The notes under the pieces: model-generated | What the model saw: the letters and a program-made list of their open reading frames with translations, nothing else | Database searches by the model: none | What the model was told of the DNA's origin: nothing | Assembly: GCA_002067205.1 (NCBI GenBank) | Contig: MVQL01000211.1 | Coordinates: forward strand, 1-64,000 | Source of the DNA: Pelotomaculum sp. PtaB.Bin104 | GTDB lineage: Bacteria; Bacillota; Desulfotomaculia; Desulfotomaculales; Pelotomaculaceae | Length of the DNA: 64,000 nt | Direction: 5' to 3' | Made by a program: the position numbers and the translations under genes | Part shown: positions 62,335-64,000 of the stretch, piece by piece | Position numbering within the stretch: the stretch's first letter is position 1 | How the letters are laid out: the number at the start of each line of letters is the position of its first letter

Positions 62335-63138
62335 ATGAAGGAGAGTATAAAGGAATTACTTGAAAAAACCCGTGAAATGAATAAGATGATATTAAGCGAG
62401 TTGCATACGGATGTGGATTTTAGCGCTGTTGCGGAGGTCCTCAGCAAAAATATTAATGCCAGTGTGTATGTGCTGGACATACAGGGCAATGTGCTGGGCT
62501 ATACCTACGTGGGGGATTGGGAATGTGAGATCATGAGGGAAATTGTTGAGAGCGACGGCGTTTTTCCTGCGGACTATAATGAAAAATTGTTGAAACATAG
62601 CGAGACTACCCCCAATTTGGGCCAAAAGCGCGGTGAATGTGTTTACAGGCAGGAAGCCTGCCGCTTTAATAACAAAATAACCACAATTATACCGATTAGC
62701 GGGACAGATGCCCGTGTCGGAACACTGATCATGAGCAGGTTTGGCGAGGAATTTACAGATGCAGATCTTGTTTTAGGTGAATACGGCGCAACTTTGGTAG
62801 CGATGAAGTTCAGCAGGGCAAAGACTAAAAAGTTGCAGGAGGAGGCCCGGATGCGGGCAACTGTTCAAATAGCGCTGGAGACCCTGTCCTATTCTGAACT
62901 GGACGCCATCCAGCATATCTTTGAGCAGCTTGACGGCGATGAAGGCCTGCTGGTGGCCAGCAAAATCGCCGACCGGGTCGGCATTACCAGGTCGGTTATT
63001 GTCAATGCATTGCGCAAGTTTGAGAGTGCTGGTGTAATCGAATCAAAATCTTTGGGCATGAAAGGAACTTATATTCGTGTTCTCAACAATTATTTGCTTG
63101 AGGAGCTGGATAAGCTCACAAAGAGTAAAAAAAACTAG
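62335..63138 (+). CDS. codY: GTP/branched-chain amino-acid-sensing repressor CodY
   Basis: 267 residues. GAF-like N-terminal domain (VLDIQGNVLGYTYVGDWECE, ECVYRQEACRFNNKITTIIP) and the very conserved C-terminal HTH (VASKIADRVGITRSVIVNAL, then RKFESAGVIESKSLGMKGTY). CodY represses many stationary-phase genes when nutrients are plentiful. ATG 62335 lies 18 nt after hslU, so it is co-transcribed with the protease genes as in Bacillus. Confidence 0.95.
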   Translation: MKESIKELLEKTREMNKMILSELHTDVDFSAVAEVLSKNINASVYVLDIQGNVLGYTYVGDWECEIMREIVESDGVFPADYNEKLLKHSETTPNLGQKRGECVYRQEACRFNNKITTIIPISGTDARVGTLIMSRFGEEFTDADLVLGEYGATLVAMKFSRAKTKKLQEEARMRATVQIALETLSYSELDAIQHIFEQLDGDEGLLVASKIADRVGITRSVIVNALRKFESAGVIESKSLGMKGTYIRVLNNYLLEELDKLTKSKKN

Positions 63139-63181
63139 CCTTTACCACTTAAGATGAAGTATTTTGGAAAAAAATTGACAG

Positions 63182-63210
63182 CCCCGGCTTGCGCTGGGGC
63201 CTTATTTATG
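63182..63210 (+). terminator. Hairpin between codY and the rpsB leader
   Basis: GCCCCGGC-TTGC-GCTGGGGC (one G-T pair) followed by CTTATTTATGG. A TTGACA lies right before it (63175-63180), so the same DNA may also hold promoter elements for rpsB. Confidence 0.55.
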
Positions 63211-63211
63211 G

Positions 63212-63335
63212 TAGAATGCGCAATAGTGTGAAATACACACGTTGCGTGACCTTGGCAAGGGTGCCCGCCAGTCGGGTTTTGCCGGGGATGAAGGCAGCGG
63301 AGGGTACAAAACCACAGCGGGAGGAGGTGTAAATT
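63212..63335 (+). promoter_or_regulatory. -10 box and structured 5' leader of rpsB
   Basis: TAGAAT (63212-63217), then an ~118-nt leader. Stem 1 GCGCAA...TTGCG encloses GTGT-GAAAT-ACAC. Stem 2 GGCAA...TTGCC encloses CCCG-CCAGT-CGGG. The ribosome-binding site GAGGAGGTG follows. Such folding upstream of a ribosomal-protein gene suggests autogenous control by S2, by analogy with other r-protein leaders. Confidence 0.5.
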
Positions 63336-64000
63336 ATGGGTGTGATTTCAATGAAACAGCTACTGGAAGCAGGGGTTCACTTCGGCCATCAAACCCGCCG
63401 GTGGAATCCTAAAATGGCTCCCTATATCTTTACAGACCGCAACGGTATTTATATTATAGATTTGCAGAAAACCGTCAGGAAGGTAGAAGAAGCCTATAAC
63501 TTTGTGAAGCAGCTTTCTCTGGAGGGTGACTCTATTCTTTTTGTCGGCACTAAAAAACAGGCCCAGGAGTCGGTACGGGAAGAAGCGGAGCGCTGCAGCA
63601 TGTTTTTTGTGAACCAGCGCTGGCTGGGCGGCATGCTGACCAACTTCCAGACCATCAGACGCCGGATCGACCGCCTGCATGAGCTGGAGAGAATGGAGAC
63701 CAATGGTACCATGGAAGTGCTCCCCAAAAAAGAAGTAGCGGAACTGTTGCATGAGAAGGAAAAACTGCAAAAGTTTTTGGGTGGCATCAAGGATATGCGG
63801 CGTCTGCCTGGGGCACTATTCGTAGTGGATCCCCGCAAGGAGCGCATTGCTGTCGCTGAGGCCAGAAAACTGGGCATTCCCATTGTAGCTATTGTAGATA
63901 CTAACTGTGACCCCGACGAGATTGACTACATTATTCCAGGCAACGACGACGCCATCAGGGCGGTGCGCCTGTTAACTGCAAAAATGGCTGAGGCTGTTCT
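63336..64000 (+). CDS. rpsB: 30S ribosomal protein S2 (3' end outside the window)
   Basis: The first 221 codons are present. [20 protein letters not shown] then [40 protein letters not shown] and the C-terminal [20 protein letters not shown] leave no doubt. ATG 63336 follows GAGGAGGTG. tsf normally comes next. Confidence 0.97.
   Translation, partial: MGVISMKQLLEAGVHFGHQTRRWNPKMAPYIFTDRNGIYIIDLQKTVRKVEEAYNFVKQLSLEGDSILFVGTKKQAQESVREEAERCSMFFVNQRWLGGMLTNFQTIRRRIDRLHELERMETNGTMEVLPKKEVAELLHEKEKLQKFLGGIKDMRRLPGALFVVDPRKERIAVAEARKLGIPIVAIVDTNCDPDEIDYIIPGNDDAIRAVRLLTAKMAEAV

Overview
The window reads as chromosome of an anaerobic, spore-forming Firmicute, most like the Peptococcaceae/Desulfotomaculum-Pelotomaculum group. 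That placement is inference from gene content. The support is: spore genes (Tlp, GerW/YtfJ, a DUF3231 protein); oxygen-sensitive iron-sulfur enzymes (hybrid cluster protein, a 2-hydroxyacyl-CoA dehydratase-type double-cubane protein with its activator, a decayed NiFe hydrogenase); CodY; and the gene order dprA-topA-trmFO-xerC-hslV-hslU-codY-rpsB, which is conserved in Firmicutes. Base composition is mixed: GC-rich coding operons are separated by AT-rich spacers.

Layout. 1-6 kb: 3' end of a PatB-like aminotransferase, a carbonic-anhydrase-like remnant, recD2, initiator tRNA-Met, an unusual array of short hairpins (about 3.4-3.8 kb), and a GntR/ABC operon. 6-12 kb: NUDIX hydrolase, Tlp, a frameshifted surface protein, a large multi-PAS histidine kinase and a broken hydrogenase large-subunit gene. 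12-15.7 kb: tRNA-Phe, an UlaG-like hydrolase and two pairs of tandem-duplicated tiny genes. One pair is Cys-rich. The other resembles the helical N-terminus of NuoE and lies behind a sigma-54-type promoter. 15.7-23 kb: cardiolipin synthase, a structured three-hairpin element, a ferritin-like protein, a DUF3231 protein, a DCCP activator and the DCCP. 23.6-29.4 kb: a complete tandem duplication of a phaJ-phaE-phaC polyhydroxyalkanoate module. 29.8-34.5 kb: a secreted subtilase with a dockerin-like tail, small hypotheticals, a decayed ABC-F gene that still has a leader peptide and attenuator, and an ArsC/Spx-like protein. 34.7-42.7 kb: a second GntR/ABC operon on the minus strand and a GC-rich MacAB-like exporter. 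43-53 kb: a FN3/copper-amine-oxidase-like surface protein, NADP-type isocitrate dehydrogenase, hcp with a divergent Crp/Fnr regulator, and an extracytoplasmic redox operon (tiny CXXC protein, membrane 4Fe-4S protein, TlpA lipoprotein). 53.8-64 kb: gerW, then the conserved dprA-to-rpsB block.

How the genes fit together. The pha genes would convert beta-oxidation or butyrate-type intermediates into storage polymer. Hcp with its regulator handles nitrosative stress. The DCCP/activator pair is an ATP-driven low-potential reductase of unsettled physiological substrate. The two YtrA-type modules are self-repressed ABC operons, each with its own palindromic operator. A GTCCAAC-type palindrome occurs four times between unrelated genes, and its arms covary between copies.

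Several genes are broken by single frameshifts. From one raw sequence, true decay cannot be told apart from assembly error. Start codons were adjusted by eye to ribosome-binding sites where noted.
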